The notes under the pieces were generated by a model. It was not told the origin of the DNA. It saw only the letters and a list, made by a program, of their open reading frames with translations, and made no database searches. From assembly GCF_000622325.1 (NCBI RefSeq), contig NZ_JASE01000005.1, positions 2,108,001 to 2,172,000 of the forward strand: DNA of 64,000 nt, in the 5' to 3' direction. This document shows, piece by piece, positions 17,156 to 26,820 of this stretch. Source of the stretch: Sulfitobacter geojensis. GTDB lineage: Bacteria > Pseudomonadota > Alphaproteobacteria > Rhodobacterales > Rhodobacteraceae. Within the stretch, counting starts at the first letter, position 1. The number at the start of each line of letters is the position of its first letter. A program made the translations under genes and the position numbers.

Positions 17156-18712
17156 TTATTGCTCCAACAGCAAGGTCTGGAGCGCCGCACGTCGCGCGGT
17201 GTCTTCGAGGCCCAGCGCGCGCAAGGTGGCGAGCGCGTCGCGCAACGCCTTGTCATTGCCGCGGGTGCCGGTGTGCAGCAGGCTCAGCACTTCAAGGATG
17301 CTTTCGCCTAAACGTCCCTGTTTCACCATGGCCAACAGATCGGCGCGCGGGGCTGCACCGGCAAAGGCATCATAGACCGCGCCTTGGATAATATCGGCAG
17401 GCCGGCCCGGTTTCACCTCGCCCATGGCAATTTGAGCGGCCAGATCAGCGCCATCCCCCTGTGCGGCAGTGGCTTCATAGGCTGGAGACAGTAACATAAC
17501 CTCGCGGGCCATGCGCGCGGCCTTGCCGTCAAGCGCAAACCGCGAAAGCTGTTCGGCAAAAAGTTCGCTAAAAGCAACCGCCAGGCCGGCACCGTGCATG
17601 GCGCGCCAGACAGTGGGCAGGGTTTTAGTGACGGCATCCACACTACCGGAGGACAAAGCGGTTTCAAACCGCTGCAGGGCAAGGACCCGGTCCCACACCC
17701 CCCCTGACGCGGCGGCCTTGCGTTCCGAGTAAAGCCCCAGCAAGCGGTTGTCAGGCAGAGCACCGGCGCGGGTCAGGCGTTCGGCAGCTTCCAGCTGGGC
17801 TTTCCAACCGGCGACATCGCGCAGATCAGCCACCGCGTAGGCGCGGGGCAAGTTGGCCGTATTGACGGGTTCACCGATGGTTTCGAAAAGGCGGAAAGTA
17901 AGCGGGTCCATTTGGCGGGGCAAGACGGGCGGCGGCATATCTTCAAACCCTTCAGGGTCCAGAAACCGCTCCAGCAGGGCCAGCTGGTCATCCGGCAGGA
18001 GCTTGAGCGCTTTGGCCGTGCCAAGGGTCAGCGCCGCGTTATCCCATCGGCGCGCGCGCGCATCACAGAAAATGCGTGTGCCGTAATTTTGTGTCAGATG
18101 CGGCGCGGCGGCAAGCCGGTCACACGCGCGGTCTTCGGTGCCCGTTAACAGGCTGATTTGCATCCACAAATCAAAATGCGCCGGCGATGTCGTTACGCCC
18201 GCCTGTTCGATCAGGGACAAAGCCGGATCCAGCGCGCCGCGCTGCATCAGCTTTTGCGCCCGCGCTAGCGCCAGCGTGTCACCGGCCGTTGGATTGTTGC
18301 CCGGTGCCTGCGCTTCGCTCAGCAAAACAGTATAAAGCAGTGCTTGGGCGGCAGGCAGGTTGAGGTCAGGCAGTTTGTCGATTTTACTTTGCAGTTTGGC
18401 AATGTCGCTGCCCGACCACAGGTTCGCAGGCAAACCGGTGATCCGCGTGGGGACCAGCCCGATTTCACGCGCGCCACCAAGGGTTAGGGGCTGCACGGCG
18501 ACGCTGGGCGCAAGTGCGTTTTTCGCCACGGCCGGTTCATCGATTTCCGGCTTGGCGGCAGGGCGGGCTTGTTCAGGGGGCGCTTGGGTGCCCAGCCAGT
18601 CAATGACTGACAATGGGCCTTGCGCCTGTGCGGCGAGCGGCGATGCCAACAGCGCGACAAGGGCGCCAAAAGTGAACCGGGTGCGCCACTGCGCTGCGCC
18701 GGTCGGTGCCAC
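17156..18712 (-). CDS. Exported helical protein of unknown function upstream of xerD
   Basis: 518 aa, starting at GTG 18712 directly after the TAA of the 49-aa gene. A signal peptide (TFGALVALLASPLAAQAQ) ends near residue 31. The remainder is Ala/Leu-rich and helical, suggesting TPR-like solenoid repeats, and is presumably periplasmic. No catalytic motif is visible. The gene order 49-aa membrane protein, this protein, xerD, facing aroK-aroB, suggests one transcription unit. No function assigned. Confidence 0.7.
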   Translation of the reverse strand: MAPTGAAQWRTRFTFGALVALLASPLAAQAQGPLSVIDWLGTQAPPEQARPAAKPEIDEPAVAKNALAPSVAVQPLTLGGAREIGLVPTRITGLPANLWSGSDIAKLQSKIDKLPDLNLPAAQALLYTVLLSEAQAPGNNPTAGDTLALARAQKLMQRGALDPALSLIEQAGVTTSPAHFDLWMQISLLTGTEDRACDRLAAAPHLTQNYGTRIFCDARARRWDNAALTLGTAKALKLLPDDQLALLERFLDPEGFEDMPPPVLPRQMDPLTFRLFETIGEPVNTANLPRAYAVADLRDVAGWKAQLEAAERLTRAGALPDNRLLGLYSERKAAASGGVWDRVLALQRFETALSSGSVDAVTKTLPTVWRAMHGAGLAVAFSELFAEQLSRFALDGKAARMAREVMLLSPAYEATAAQGDGADLAAQIAMGEVKPGRPADIIQGAVYDAFAGAAPRADLLAMVKQGRLGESILEVLSLLHTGTRGNDKALRDALATLRALGLEDTARRAALQTLLLEQ

Positions 18713-18862
18713 TTAATCAGCCCCCAGAGTCACGGGTTGGCGGATTTCCACCTGTGCGGGAGCAAATTCCGCCCCGAAAAACGGTCCCAGATAGGCAAAG
18801 CCGACAAGTGCTGCAAACCCCACAACGATAAGGAAAATCAGCAGCTTAATTAGTTTGCCCAT
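18713..18862 (-). CDS. Small single-span membrane protein (49 aa)
   Basis: Begins MGKLIKLLIFLIVVG and carries one N-terminal hydrophobic segment followed by a short hydrophilic tail. The ATG at 18862 is preferred over an in-frame ATG at 18898 because it opens directly into the membrane segment. A weak AGG lies upstream. Its TAA abuts the GTG start of the exported 518-aa protein, so the two are likely translated in tandem and may work together. It is divergent from aroK, with about 80 bases between the starts. Confidence 0.65.
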   Translation of the reverse strand: MGKLIKLLIFLIVVGFAALVGFAYLGPFFGAEFAPAQVEIRQPVTLGAD

Positions 18863-18942
18863 GTTGAGTGCCTGTTTTTTTAAACCTGAGTTATGCAATC
18901 TATATATGGCCTTTTCGGCAAGATCACGTCATTCAGATAAAA

Positions 18943-19539
18943 ATGAGCGGAATTGAGCAAACCATAGCCGATGACGGTGGGGCACCCGCCCGTTTCATCC
19001 TGAAAAAGACGATTGTCTTGGTGGGGATGATGGGGGCTGGCAAGACGGCGGTAGGCCGTGCGGTGGCTGCCAAACTGGGGGCACCGTTTCTGGACAGCGA
19101 CGCCGAGATCGAGGCGGCGGCGAACCTGAGCGTGCCTGAAATATTCACCCGCGACGGCGAGGCGTTTTTTCGCAAACGCGAATCCGAAGTGATCGCGCGA
19201 CTGCTGGACACGGCGCGCTGCATCCTGTCGACAGGGGGCGGTGCGTTTCTGGCGCAGGGCAACCGCGAGGTGATTTCCAAGCGGGGTGTATCGGTCTGGC
19301 TGAACGCCGAACTTGATCTGTTGTGGAACCGCGTACGGCACAAGGACACGCGCCCCTTGCTGCGGACCCGTGATCCGAAGGCGACGCTGAGAGCGTTGTA
19401 CGAAGCGCGCGTCCCACTTTACAGCCAAGCCGATATTGCCGTGACCTGTGATCCGGCGCTTAGCATTGACGCGATGGCCCTGCGCGTGATCGAAGCTTTG
19501 GCCGACCGGCCCGATGTATTGGAGCGTATTGATGGTTGA
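18943..19539 (+). CDS. aroK: Shikimate kinase
   Basis: 198 aa. Phosphorylates shikimate with ATP in the chorismate pathway. The P-loop GMMGAGKT lies at 28-35, the shikimate-binding segment DSDAEIE follows, STGGGAF is the GGG substrate motif, and RPLL marks the lid. The start at 18943 (MSGIEQT) is preferred over an upstream in-frame ATG at 18868. Its end overlaps the aroB start by 8 bases, showing tight coupling. Confidence 0.93.
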   Translation: MSGIEQTIADDGGAPARFILKKTIVLVGMMGAGKTAVGRAVAAKLGAPFLDSDAEIEAAANLSVPEIFTRDGEAFFRKRESEVIARLLDTARCILSTGGGAFLAQGNREVISKRGVSVWLNAELDLLWNRVRHKDTRPLLRTRDPKATLRALYEARVPLYSQADIAVTCDPALSIDAMALRVIEALADRPDVLERIDG

Positions 19540-20644
19540 AACCGTTCGTGTGGATTTGCCGGGCCGCGCCTATGATGTTGTCATTGGCCCTGATTTGTTG
19601 GCGCAGGCCGATGTCTATGTCGGGCCGATCTTGCATCGGCCCAAGGTGACTGTGATCACTGATGATCATGTTGGCGCGCTTCATCTCGAAACCCTCAAGG
19701 CGGGCTTGGCGAGATCTGGTATTGCGATGCAATCGCTTAGTCTGCCGCCCGGTGAAGCCACCAAGAACTGGTCCCAGCTTGAGCATTGTGTCGATTGGTT
19801 GCTGACCCAACAGGTCGAGCGCAGCGATGTGGTGATTGCATTTGGCGGCGGCGTGATTGGTGATCTTGTCGGATTTGCCGCGGCCATCCTGCGCCGTGGG
19901 GTGCGGTTTGTGCAGATCCCCACGTCGTTGCTGGCGCAGGTCGACAGTTCGGTGGGGGGCAAAACGGGGATCAATGCGACGCAGGGCAAAAACCTGATCG
20001 GCGCGTTCCACCAGCCCAGTCTGGTGTTGGCGGATACGGCTGTGCTGGGCACGCTTACGGCGCGGGATTTTCTGGCCGGTTACGGCGAGGTCGTGAAATA
20101 CGGCATGCTCGGGGATGCGGTTTTTTTCGAATGGCTTGAGAAGAACGCCCCGGCGATGGCTGCCGGTGACATGGACGCACGGATCAAGGCCGTGCGCCGC
20201 TCGGTTGAAATGAAAGCCGAAATTGTGGTGCGTGACGAAACGGAGCAGGGGGACCGCGCCCTGTTGAACCTTGGTCATACATTCTGCCACGCGCTTGAGA
20301 CGGCGACGGGCTATTCGGATCGCTTGTTGCACGGTGAAGGTGTGGCGATCGGCTGTGCGCTGGCGTTTGAACTGTCGTCGCGGTTGGGGCTTTGTGCGCA
20401 GGAAACGCCGAGCCGCGTGCGCGCGCATCTGCGCACCATGGGCATGAAAACAGACATTGCCGATATTGCCGGCGATCTGCCTGATTCCGAGGGGCTGCTG
20501 GCCTTGATGTCACAGGATAAAAAGGTCGTGGATGGTCAGTTGCGCTTTATTCTGGCGCGCGGAATCGGGCAGGCCTTTGTCACCTCCGATGTGCCGCGCG
20601 ATGTGGTTCTGGGCGTATTGCAGGATGCGCTGAAAGACCGCTAG
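19532..20644 (+). CDS. aroB: 3-dehydroquinate synthase
   Basis: 370 aa. Converts DAHP to 3-dehydroquinate using NAD+ and a divalent metal, the second shikimate-pathway step. GGGVIGDLVGFAAA is the NAD-binding core, and the metal/active-site region includes ERSDV, SSVGGKTGIN and NLGHTFCHALE. GGAG at 19521-19524, inside the end of aroK, supports ATG 19532. The aroK-aroB pair is a classic operon. Confidence 0.94.
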   Translation: MVETVRVDLPGRAYDVVIGPDLLAQADVYVGPILHRPKVTVITDDHVGALHLETLKAGLARSGIAMQSLSLPPGEATKNWSQLEHCVDWLLTQQVERSDVVIAFGGGVIGDLVGFAAAILRRGVRFVQIPTSLLAQVDSSVGGKTGINATQGKNLIGAFHQPSLVLADTAVLGTLTARDFLAGYGEVVKYGMLGDAVFFEWLEKNAPAMAAGDMDARIKAVRRSVEMKAEIVVRDETEQGDRALLNLGHTFCHALETATGYSDRLLHGEGVAIGCALAFELSSRLGLCAQETPSRVRAHLRTMGMKTDIADIAGDLPDSEGLLALMSQDKKVVDGQLRFILARGIGQAFVTSDVPRDVVLGVLQDALKDR

Positions 20645-20669
20645 GCAAGCAACCGCCGGCCGTCGCGCA

Positions 20670-21104
20670 TCAGTCGCGCCGCATCACCATCGCGAATTTG
20701 TCTTTTGATGAAAATCCAAGGGCTTCGTAAAACCCTGTCGCGCCGCGCCCCGTGCCCGTCATCAGCATCAGCTTATAAGCGTCAGCGTCCCAAGCCGCAT
20801 CAATGGCACCCTGCATGACCAACCGGCCATAACCGCGCCGTTGGTGGCTGGCGCGGGTCACCACATTTTCGATCAACCCGTAGGGACGCCCGTCCCATAA
20901 AACATTGGGCAGCAGGTGCAGTGTCACCATTGCCGCCAGCTCCCGCCCGTCGAACACCCCGAAAACCTGCGTGCCGGGATGGTCCAGCACAACGGAAAAA
21001 CCCGCCGTGCTTTGCGCCGGCGGGCCTACTGTAAGTTCATTGTAAAGGATCAGGGCCTGATCCGCATCCGAAGGAGTCAATCGCCGGAAAGCCCTGTTTT
21101 CCAT
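20670..21104 (-). CDS. GNAT family N-acetyltransferase
   Basis: A 144-aa single-domain GNAT. The acetyl-CoA-binding motif A is HQRRGYGRLVM (about residues 90-100), and GATGFYEALGF is the typical C-terminal strand/helix. The substrate is unknown. Its ATG overlaps the TGA of ssb (TGATG), so it is translationally coupled to ssb. Confidence 0.82.
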   Translation of the reverse strand: MENRAFRRLTPSDADQALILYNELTVGPPAQSTAGFSVVLDHPGTQVFGVFDGRELAAMVTLHLLPNVLWDGRPYGLIENVVTRASHQRRGYGRLVMQGAIDAAWDADAYKLMLMTGTGRGATGFYEALGFSSKDKFAMVMRRD

Positions 21105-21637
21105 CAGAACGGGATTTCGTCGTCCAGATCGCGGGAGCCACCGCCGCCGCCACCTTGAGAGGGGCCGCTGTCATAACCGCCACCGCCGCCTTGGCCGCCA
21201 CCGTAACCGCCGCCACCGCCGCCGTAATCACCGCCGCCGCCGCTTTGGCCGCCGCCATAACCGCCGCCACCACCACCGCCGCCGTCGCGACCGTCAAGCA
21301 TAGTCAGTGTGCCGCCAAACCCTTGCAACACCACTTCGGTCGAATATTTGTCAGCGCCCGATTGGTCCTGCCATTTGCGCGTTTGCAACTGGCCCTCAAT
21401 GTAAACTTTCGAGCCCTTTTTCAGGTATTGCTCTGCGATCCGCACCAGACCTTCCTGAAAGATCGCCACTGAATGCCATTCGGTCTTTTCGCGGCGTTCA
21501 CCGGTGTTGCGGTCTTTCCACGTTTCCGAGGTGGCAATCCGCAGGTTGCAGACCTTGCCGCCATTCTGGAACGACCGCACCTCGGGATCGCGCCCCAGAT
21601 TGCCGATCAAGATCACTTTGTTTACTGAGCCAGCCAT
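21104..21637 (-). CDS. ssb: Single-stranded DNA-binding protein
   Basis: 177 aa. The N-terminal OB fold ([31 protein letters not shown]) spans about 1-112. A long Gly-rich linker follows (about 117-165, almost pure GGGYGG repeats), then the acidic tip DLDDEIPF that recruits partner proteins. GAGGG upstream supports ATG 21637 over the longer frame from 21682. The Gly-rich linker creates a GC-rich low-complexity DNA block at 21140-21290. Confidence 0.93.
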   Translation of the reverse strand: MAGSVNKVILIGNLGRDPEVRSFQNGGKVCNLRIATSETWKDRNTGERREKTEWHSVAIFQEGLVRIAEQYLKKGSKVYIEGQLQTRKWQDQSGADKYSTEVVLQGFGGTLTMLDGRDGGGGGGGGYGGGQSGGGGDYGGGGGGYGGGQGGGGGYDSGPSQGGGGGGSRDLDDEIPF

Positions 21638-21843
21638 GTTTTCCCTCGTCCGTCTGTAAGTAAAGCTTTGCGAATCCGCCAAGCTGTCAGGTGTCGGGGT
21701 GTTATATCCGCCCTACCGGCGCCGGACCATCGGTTTATGCAGATTAGCGCAGGTTGCTGCCACGGCAGCGGCAATCTAACACTGGCGGCAAAAGCTATAT
21801 CTGGTATAAGCAGCGCGAGGAAACGGGTACGGGTATCTTTGCA

Positions 21844-22446
21844 ATGCGACTTTCGGGTGTTTTGGCGATGATCGCATCGCTTTCTATCGCGCTGGCAGGC
21901 GGTGCTGTGCAGGCCGAAGTCCTGTCTTCCAAGAACCGCACGTCGATCTTCAAGTCGCAATCCAAACTGCTCGACAACCGTGCATCCAAACAATACTCCG
22001 CCTCGGTCCGGCTTAAGCCGCCAACGGTAACCACGCCGACCAAATGGGACGTCGCGGCAGTGCCGAAATACCGTGGCAAATACAAAGGCCAGTTTCTGAA
22101 CATGGCCAAATCCGCCGCATCCCGTCACGGGGTGCCGGTTGATCTGTTCTTGCGGCTGGTCCAGCAGGAAAGCAACTGGAACGCGGCCGCCGTCAGCCAT
22201 GCAGGAGCAATCGGGTTGGCGCAATTGATGCCGGGCACCGCACGCCTGTTGCGGGTCGACCCGTCAGACCCCAAACAAAACCTTGAGGGTGGCGCGCGTT
22301 ATCTCAAACAGCAGTACAAGACCTTCGGGTCATGGAAACTGGCGCTGGCCGCTTATAACGCGGGCCCCGGCGCGGTCAAAAAATATGGTGGCGTCCCACC
22401 GTATAAAGAAACCCGCAATTACGTGCGGATTATTGGCGGCAACTGA
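21844..22446 (+). CDS. Lytic transglycosylase domain protein
   Basis: 200 aa. A signal peptide (residues 1-24, ending VQAEV) exports it to the periplasm. The SLT fold has catalytic Glu109 in QQESNWN, then [13 protein letters not shown] and [16 protein letters not shown] motifs (here [13 protein letters not shown]). It should cleave peptidoglycan to 1,6-anhydro products. The frame opens at 21754, but ATG 21844 gives a proper signal peptide. No strong ribosome site is visible. A possible role in septation or envelope remodelling is inference. Confidence 0.87.
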   Translation: MRLSGVLAMIASLSIALAGGAVQAEVLSSKNRTSIFKSQSKLLDNRASKQYSASVRLKPPTVTTPTKWDVAAVPKYRGKYKGQFLNMAKSAASRHGVPVDLFLRLVQQESNWNAAAVSHAGAIGLAQLMPGTARLLRVDPSDPKQNLEGGARYLKQQYKTFGSWKLALAAYNAGPGAVKKYGGVPPYKETRNYVRIIGGN

Positions 22447-22587
22447 CCCGCTGGCCCATACAAATTGAATGTCCTCGAAACGGGCTCCGATAATTTTCGG
22501 AACCTTTAGGGCTAGCTGTCCGTTACTCCGTCATACCGCACCGCAGAACATCTGCACCGCCGGAAGAAAATGAGTAAGGACGACAAA

Positions 22588-23112
22588 ATGTTTGTAACGA
22601 TGAAAAAGCTGACCCTCGCGACCACAGTAAGCGTAATGGCCCTGACGGGTGCTGCCCTTGCCGCCGACATGGACGGCGTTTCGGAAATCCGTGTTTCGAC
22701 ATCTTATGATGCAGCACAAGATTCCAACGCAGCCGAGCATTTCCCCGAAATCGCAACCGACGTACAGGTAGCCATCGCGAAACTGATCCCGAGTAGCAAC
22801 AATGCCGCCGATCCGATCATTCGCGTCGACCTGCGCAAAGTCGCGCTTGACGGTGATACGATGCTGCCTGACTCCGCCGAATTCAACCAGCTTGAAGGTG
22901 TCGTAGCGATTGACACCAACACCGGTGAAGGCGGTCAAAGCTTCAAGGTCAATATTTTGGCCGCGACGGACCTGAATGCCGTGCCTGAAGGGTATATCGG
23001 CATCGCGCCCTCAACCGAGGATTTTTACAACGCGATGGTCGAAGGTTTCGCCCTGAACGTGGCCGAGCAATACGGCACCGTCAACGAAGCTGGCGGCAAA
23101 ATTTCTAATTAA
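22588..23112 (+). CDS. Small exported protein of unknown function
   Basis: About 174 aa. A signal peptide (MKKLTLATTVSVMALTGAALAADMDG) is followed by about 145 residues rich in Asp, Ala and Asn without a recognised domain. ATG 22588 is preferred because AAGGA lies seven bases upstream; ATG 22570 is an in-frame alternative. It is monocistronic, ending in a strong terminator at 23137-23166. No function assigned. Confidence 0.7.
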   Translation: MFVTMKKLTLATTVSVMALTGAALAADMDGVSEIRVSTSYDAAQDSNAAEHFPEIATDVQVAIAKLIPSSNNAADPIIRVDLRKVALDGDTMLPDSAEFNQLEGVVAIDTNTGEGGQSFKVNILAATDLNAVPEGYIGIAPSTEDFYNAMVEGFALNVAEQYGTVNEAGGKISN

Positions 23113-23136
23113 CCAGTACTACTATTAACGATGATA

Positions 23137-23166
23137 CGCGGTCCCCTGATGGGGGCCGCGTTTTTT
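23137..23166 (+). terminator. Rho-independent terminator after the exported protein gene
   Basis: A 10-bp stem with one G-T wobble (CGCGGTCCCC at 23137-23146 with GGGGGCCGCG at 23151-23160), a TGAT loop and six T residues (23161-23166). The T run touches the stop codon of the convergent ABC ATPase gene. Confidence 0.85.
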
Positions 23167-25255
23167 ATTCTGCTGCGACGGCAACTTCGATCACCGGCTC
23201 CATCTCGGCGAGCTTGTCCTCCGAGAGGTGGCATTTCACCTGATGCCCCTCGGCAATCATGCGGATGGGGGGCACTTCTTTTTCGCACAGGCCGCCGGGG
23301 ACTTCCGATTTCCACCGGCAACGGGTCTGGAACGGGCAACCGGTCGGCGGGTTCATCGCTGACGGTATGTCGCCTTCCAGCACGATGTGCTTTTTCTTGA
23401 CGCTGGTGTCGGCAATCGGCACGGCTGATAGCAGCGCTTCGGTGTAGGGGTGATAGGGCGGGCTGAAGACCTGATCCGTTGTTCCCAATTCGACCACATG
23501 CCCCAGATACATCACCATCACGCGGTCACTGAGGTAGCGCACGATCGACAGGTCATGCGAAATGAACAACAGCGTGGTTTTCTGTTCGCGTTGGATTTCC
23601 ATCAACAGATCGGTCACCGCGGCCTGCACTGACACATCCAACGCGGAAACCGGTTCATCCGCCACCACAATACGGGCATCACCGGCAAAGGCGCGGGCAA
23701 TGCCGACACGCTGTTTCTGCCCGCCGGACAGCTGGCGCGGCATGCGATTGGCAAATTCACGCGGCAGTTTCACCAGATCCAAAAGTTCCAGCATGCGCTG
23801 CCAGCGTTCTTTTTCATTTTTGCCGATTTTGAAGATTTCAAGCGCGCGCACAATCTGGCGCCCCACCGTCATCGACGGGTTCAATGTGTCAAAGGGGTTT
23901 TGAAAAACCATCTGCACATCGGCGACGTTCTGGGTGCTGCGATCCTCGATTGCAACATCGCCGATGTCCTGACCATCGAGCAATACCTGCCCCTCGGTCG
24001 CGGTTTCGAGCCCCATCAAAACTTTGGCAAAGGTGGATTTACCGCAGCCGGATTCCCCCACAATCGCCAATGTTTCGCTTTCGCGTGCTTCAAAACTCAA
24101 CTCTTCGTTGGCCTTGACCACTTTGGTGCTGCCCCCGCCGAACATCGCGTTCGCCGCAACCTCGTAGTATTTTTTCAGCTTGTCGATCTTGAGAACAACG
24201 TCACCAACCGCGCCCTTGGTTTTGACCTCGGCCAGTTCCGGCGGTGCATTCCAGTCAATTTCGTCAAACTTCAAACAGCGCGTGTGATGACGGTCGTTGC
24301 CCTTGATCGATTCCATCGGAATGGCCGCCTGATCGCAACGTCCCGCTTCGAAATAGTCACACCGCGGGCCAAAGTTACAACCCGGCGGACGTTCGTGGGG
24401 CAGGGGGAAATTACCGGGAATGGCGATCAACGGGCGCGCGTTCTTGTCGGCACCGGGCAGCGGGATCGACCGGAATAGGGCCTGTGTATAAGGATGCTGC
24501 ATCTCGTCAAACACATCTTCGATCGACCCGCGCTCCACCGCTTCACCCGAATACATCACACAAATCCGGTCGCAGGTTTCCAAGACCAGCCCAAGGTTAT
24601 GCGAAATAAACAGCATCGAGGTGCCGTATTTCTTGCCAAGGTCTTTGACCAGCTCGACCACGGCCGCTTCCACGGTCACATCCAGTGCCGTTGTCGGCTC
24701 GTCCAAAATCAACAGCGACGGCTCTGACATCAATGCCATGGCAATCACAATGCGCTGTTGTTGCCCGCCCGAAAGCTGGTGTGGAAAGGAGTTCAGAATG
24801 CGCTTGGGGTCCGGCAGTTTCACATCCGTCACCACCATCAGGGCGCGGTCATAAGCGTCCTTTTCGGACATGCCGGCATGGATCATCGGCACTTCCATCA
24901 ACTGCTTGCCGATCTTCATGGCAGGGTTCAGCGATGCCATGGGTTCCTGATAGATCATCGCAATTTCAGAGCCACGAATATCGCGCAATTCGTCATCCGA
25001 CATCTCGCCCAGATCGCGTCCCTTGAACTTGATCGAGCCGCCCACGATGCGCCCGTTCTTGCCCAGATCCTGCATCACGCCCAGCGCAACCGTTGATTTG
25101 CCGCAGCCCGATTCACCTACCAACCCCAAGGCTTCGCCCGGCATCACCGAGGCCGAGAAATCCATCACCGCGGGGATTTCGCGCAACCGTGTGAAAAATG
25201 AAATGGACAGTTTGTCGATCTCAAGGATCGGTCCGTCATATGCTTCTTTAACCAT
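23165..25255 (-). CDS. ABC transporter double ATPase subunit (oligopeptide/dipeptide type)
   Basis: A 696-aa fusion of two peptide-type ATPases, equivalent to DppD plus DppF. The first has Walker A GESGCGKST at 47-55, signature LSGGQQQR and Walker B LLILDEPTTALD. The second repeats these near residue 400 and beyond (GESGCGKST, LSGGQKQR, VVADEPVSALD). Each half ends with the Cys-containing oligopeptide C-terminal motif (PPGCNFGPRCDY and PPTGCPFQTRCRW). GGGAG supports ATG 25255. It is last in the operon after the two permeases and powers uptake of a peptide-like solute. The substrate cannot be read. Confidence 0.9.
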   Translation of the reverse strand: MVKEAYDGPILEIDKLSISFFTRLREIPAVMDFSASVMPGEALGLVGESGCGKSTVALGVMQDLGKNGRIVGGSIKFKGRDLGEMSDDELRDIRGSEIAMIYQEPMASLNPAMKIGKQLMEVPMIHAGMSEKDAYDRALMVVTDVKLPDPKRILNSFPHQLSGGQQQRIVIAMALMSEPSLLILDEPTTALDVTVEAAVVELVKDLGKKYGTSMLFISHNLGLVLETCDRICVMYSGEAVERGSIEDVFDEMQHPYTQALFRSIPLPGADKNARPLIAIPGNFPLPHERPPGCNFGPRCDYFEAGRCDQAAIPMESIKGNDRHHTRCLKFDEIDWNAPPELAEVKTKGAVGDVVLKIDKLKKYYEVAANAMFGGGSTKVVKANEELSFEARESETLAIVGESGCGKSTFAKVLMGLETATEGQVLLDGQDIGDVAIEDRSTQNVADVQMVFQNPFDTLNPSMTVGRQIVRALEIFKIGKNEKERWQRMLELLDLVKLPREFANRMPRQLSGGQKQRVGIARAFAGDARIVVADEPVSALDVSVQAAVTDLLMEIQREQKTTLLFISHDLSIVRYLSDRVMVMYLGHVVELGTTDQVFSPPYHPYTEALLSAVPIADTSVKKKHIVLEGDIPSAMNPPTGCPFQTRCRWKSEVPGGLCEKEVPPIRMIAEGHQVKCHLSEDKLAEMEPVIEVAVAAE

Positions 25256-25311
25256 CGTCTACTCCCTTTCGGCAAGGTCGCAACTGGGTGCGGTTCATCT
25301 TGCCTATAAAT

Positions 25312-25337
25312 TTCGGGGTCCGGGGCGGGGCCCCGAA
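25312..25337 (-). other. Intercistronic hairpin between permease and ATPase genes
   Basis: TTCGGGGTC (25312-25320) pairs with GGCCCCGAA (25329-25337) with one wobble, in the 93-base gap before the ATPase gene. It has no T run, so it is more likely an mRNA stability or processing element than a terminator. Confidence 0.4.
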
Positions 25338-25348
25338 CTGTTCCGACA

Positions 25349-26806
25349 TCAGTCGCGCAGTGACTCCTCGCGAAGACCGTCCGCCAGCAGGTTCAGACCC
25401 AAAACGAGGCTCAACAAGGACAGGGCCGGCGCGATTGCCGCATGGGGGTACAAGGCCAGCAAACGCCGTCCTGCGTTGATCGTGCTGCCCCAGTCCGGGC
25501 TTTCACTTTCCAGTCCCAATCCGAAGAAACCGAGCGTCCCCAAAAGGATTGTGGTGTAGCCGATGCGCAAACAGAAATCGACGATCAGCGGGCCACGGGC
25601 GTTGGGCAGGATTTCCCACAACATGATGTACCACGGTCCCTCACCACGGGTTTGCGCCGCAGCAACATAGTCGCGCGTTTTGATGTCCAGCGCGAGGCCG
25701 CGCACAATGCGAAACACCGTAGGCGAGTTCACAAAGACCACCGCGACGAACACCACTAGAACACCGTCGTCGATGTCAAACCCGTCGAGAAACGCAGGCA
25801 GACCCCAGATTTTATCCGGCACCGCATAGCCATCAGTTGAGATCAGCGACAGATAGAGCCAGCCCAAAATGCCCAGCACGACGATCAACAAGGGCGTGCG
25901 GAACGAGGGTTGCGTGTAAAACCGCGAATTCAGCAGGATCGCCACAAAGATCAGGGGAAAGACAAACAGGAATATCGCCATATAGTTGGGGATGCCTGTC
26001 AGCACGATTTCCGGCGTGACCAGCAGATAGAACAACAAGATAACCGGAAAGGCGAGGATCAGGTTGGCGAGAAAGGACAGGACCGTGTCCAGTTTGCCGC
26101 CGTAATAGCCCGCGGGTAGCCCCAGCGTGATCCCGACCATAAAGGCAAAGATCGTGGCCATTGGCGCAATCTGAACGACCACCCATGACCCTTTGATCAA
26201 GCGGCTGAACACATCGCGTGCCAGATTGTCACCACCCAGCAAGAACCACTGGTAATCGCCTTCTTCGGCGCCGCGCAGCGGTGTGCCGGGCAATTTGTTT
26301 TTCATGCCAGACACCTGACTTAGGCTGTCATGGGTGATCAACATATCAAACAGACCGCCCATAATGCCGGTGAACACCCAGAACATGACGATGCCGAACC
26401 CGATCATCCCGACAGTGCTGTCAAACAGCTTGCCATAAAGGCCAAGCTTGCGTTTGTAGGTGATGGAAACCACAAATGTGACGATCAGCGCGATCCAGAC
26501 CGGCAAAAACTGACGCGACATCCCGCCAAAAATGCCGGCTCCTGTGCCCATGATCACGCCCCCGACCAGATAAACCAGTACCAGTGCAACAGTGGCCAGG
26601 AACAGGTAACCGGTGATCATATTGATGAACCCGGATGCGCCTTTATCGGCGGCCAGACTGCCATCCGCACTGACTGCGCGGCTGCCCGAGGTAGGCACCA
26701 GACTGCCAAGTGTTGAAATTGCGATAGACAGGATCAGTAATCCGACCACGCCGTAGAAAATGAAGTTGAGCCCTGAAAGGGAGCCCGTCCATGTCAAAGG
26801 TTCCAT
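25349..26806 (-). CDS. ABC transporter permease (DppC-like)
   Basis: 485 aa, longer than a typical DppC because of extra N-terminal membrane segments (about 1-150). The C-terminal BPD_transp_1 domain has the EAA loop AAAQTRGEGPWYIMLWEILPN and the usual ending GSTINAGR...LSLLSLVLGLNLLADGLRE. An AGGAGG site lies just before the ATG. It starts 14 bases after the DppB-like gene stop, so the two are one operon. Confidence 0.88.
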   Translation of the reverse strand: MEPLTWTGSLSGLNFIFYGVVGLLILSIAISTLGSLVPTSGSRAVSADGSLAADKGASGFINMITGYLFLATVALVLVYLVGGVIMGTGAGIFGGMSRQFLPVWIALIVTFVVSITYKRKLGLYGKLFDSTVGMIGFGIVMFWVFTGIMGGLFDMLITHDSLSQVSGMKNKLPGTPLRGAEEGDYQWFLLGGDNLARDVFSRLIKGSWVVVQIAPMATIFAFMVGITLGLPAGYYGGKLDTVLSFLANLILAFPVILLFYLLVTPEIVLTGIPNYMAIFLFVFPLIFVAILLNSRFYTQPSFRTPLLIVVLGILGWLYLSLISTDGYAVPDKIWGLPAFLDGFDIDDGVLVVFVAVVFVNSPTVFRIVRGLALDIKTRDYVAAAQTRGEGPWYIMLWEILPNARGPLIVDFCLRIGYTTILLGTLGFFGLGLESESPDWGSTINAGRRLLALYPHAAIAPALSLLSLVLGLNLLADGLREESLRD

Positions 26807-26820
26807 GTCTGTGCCCTCCT

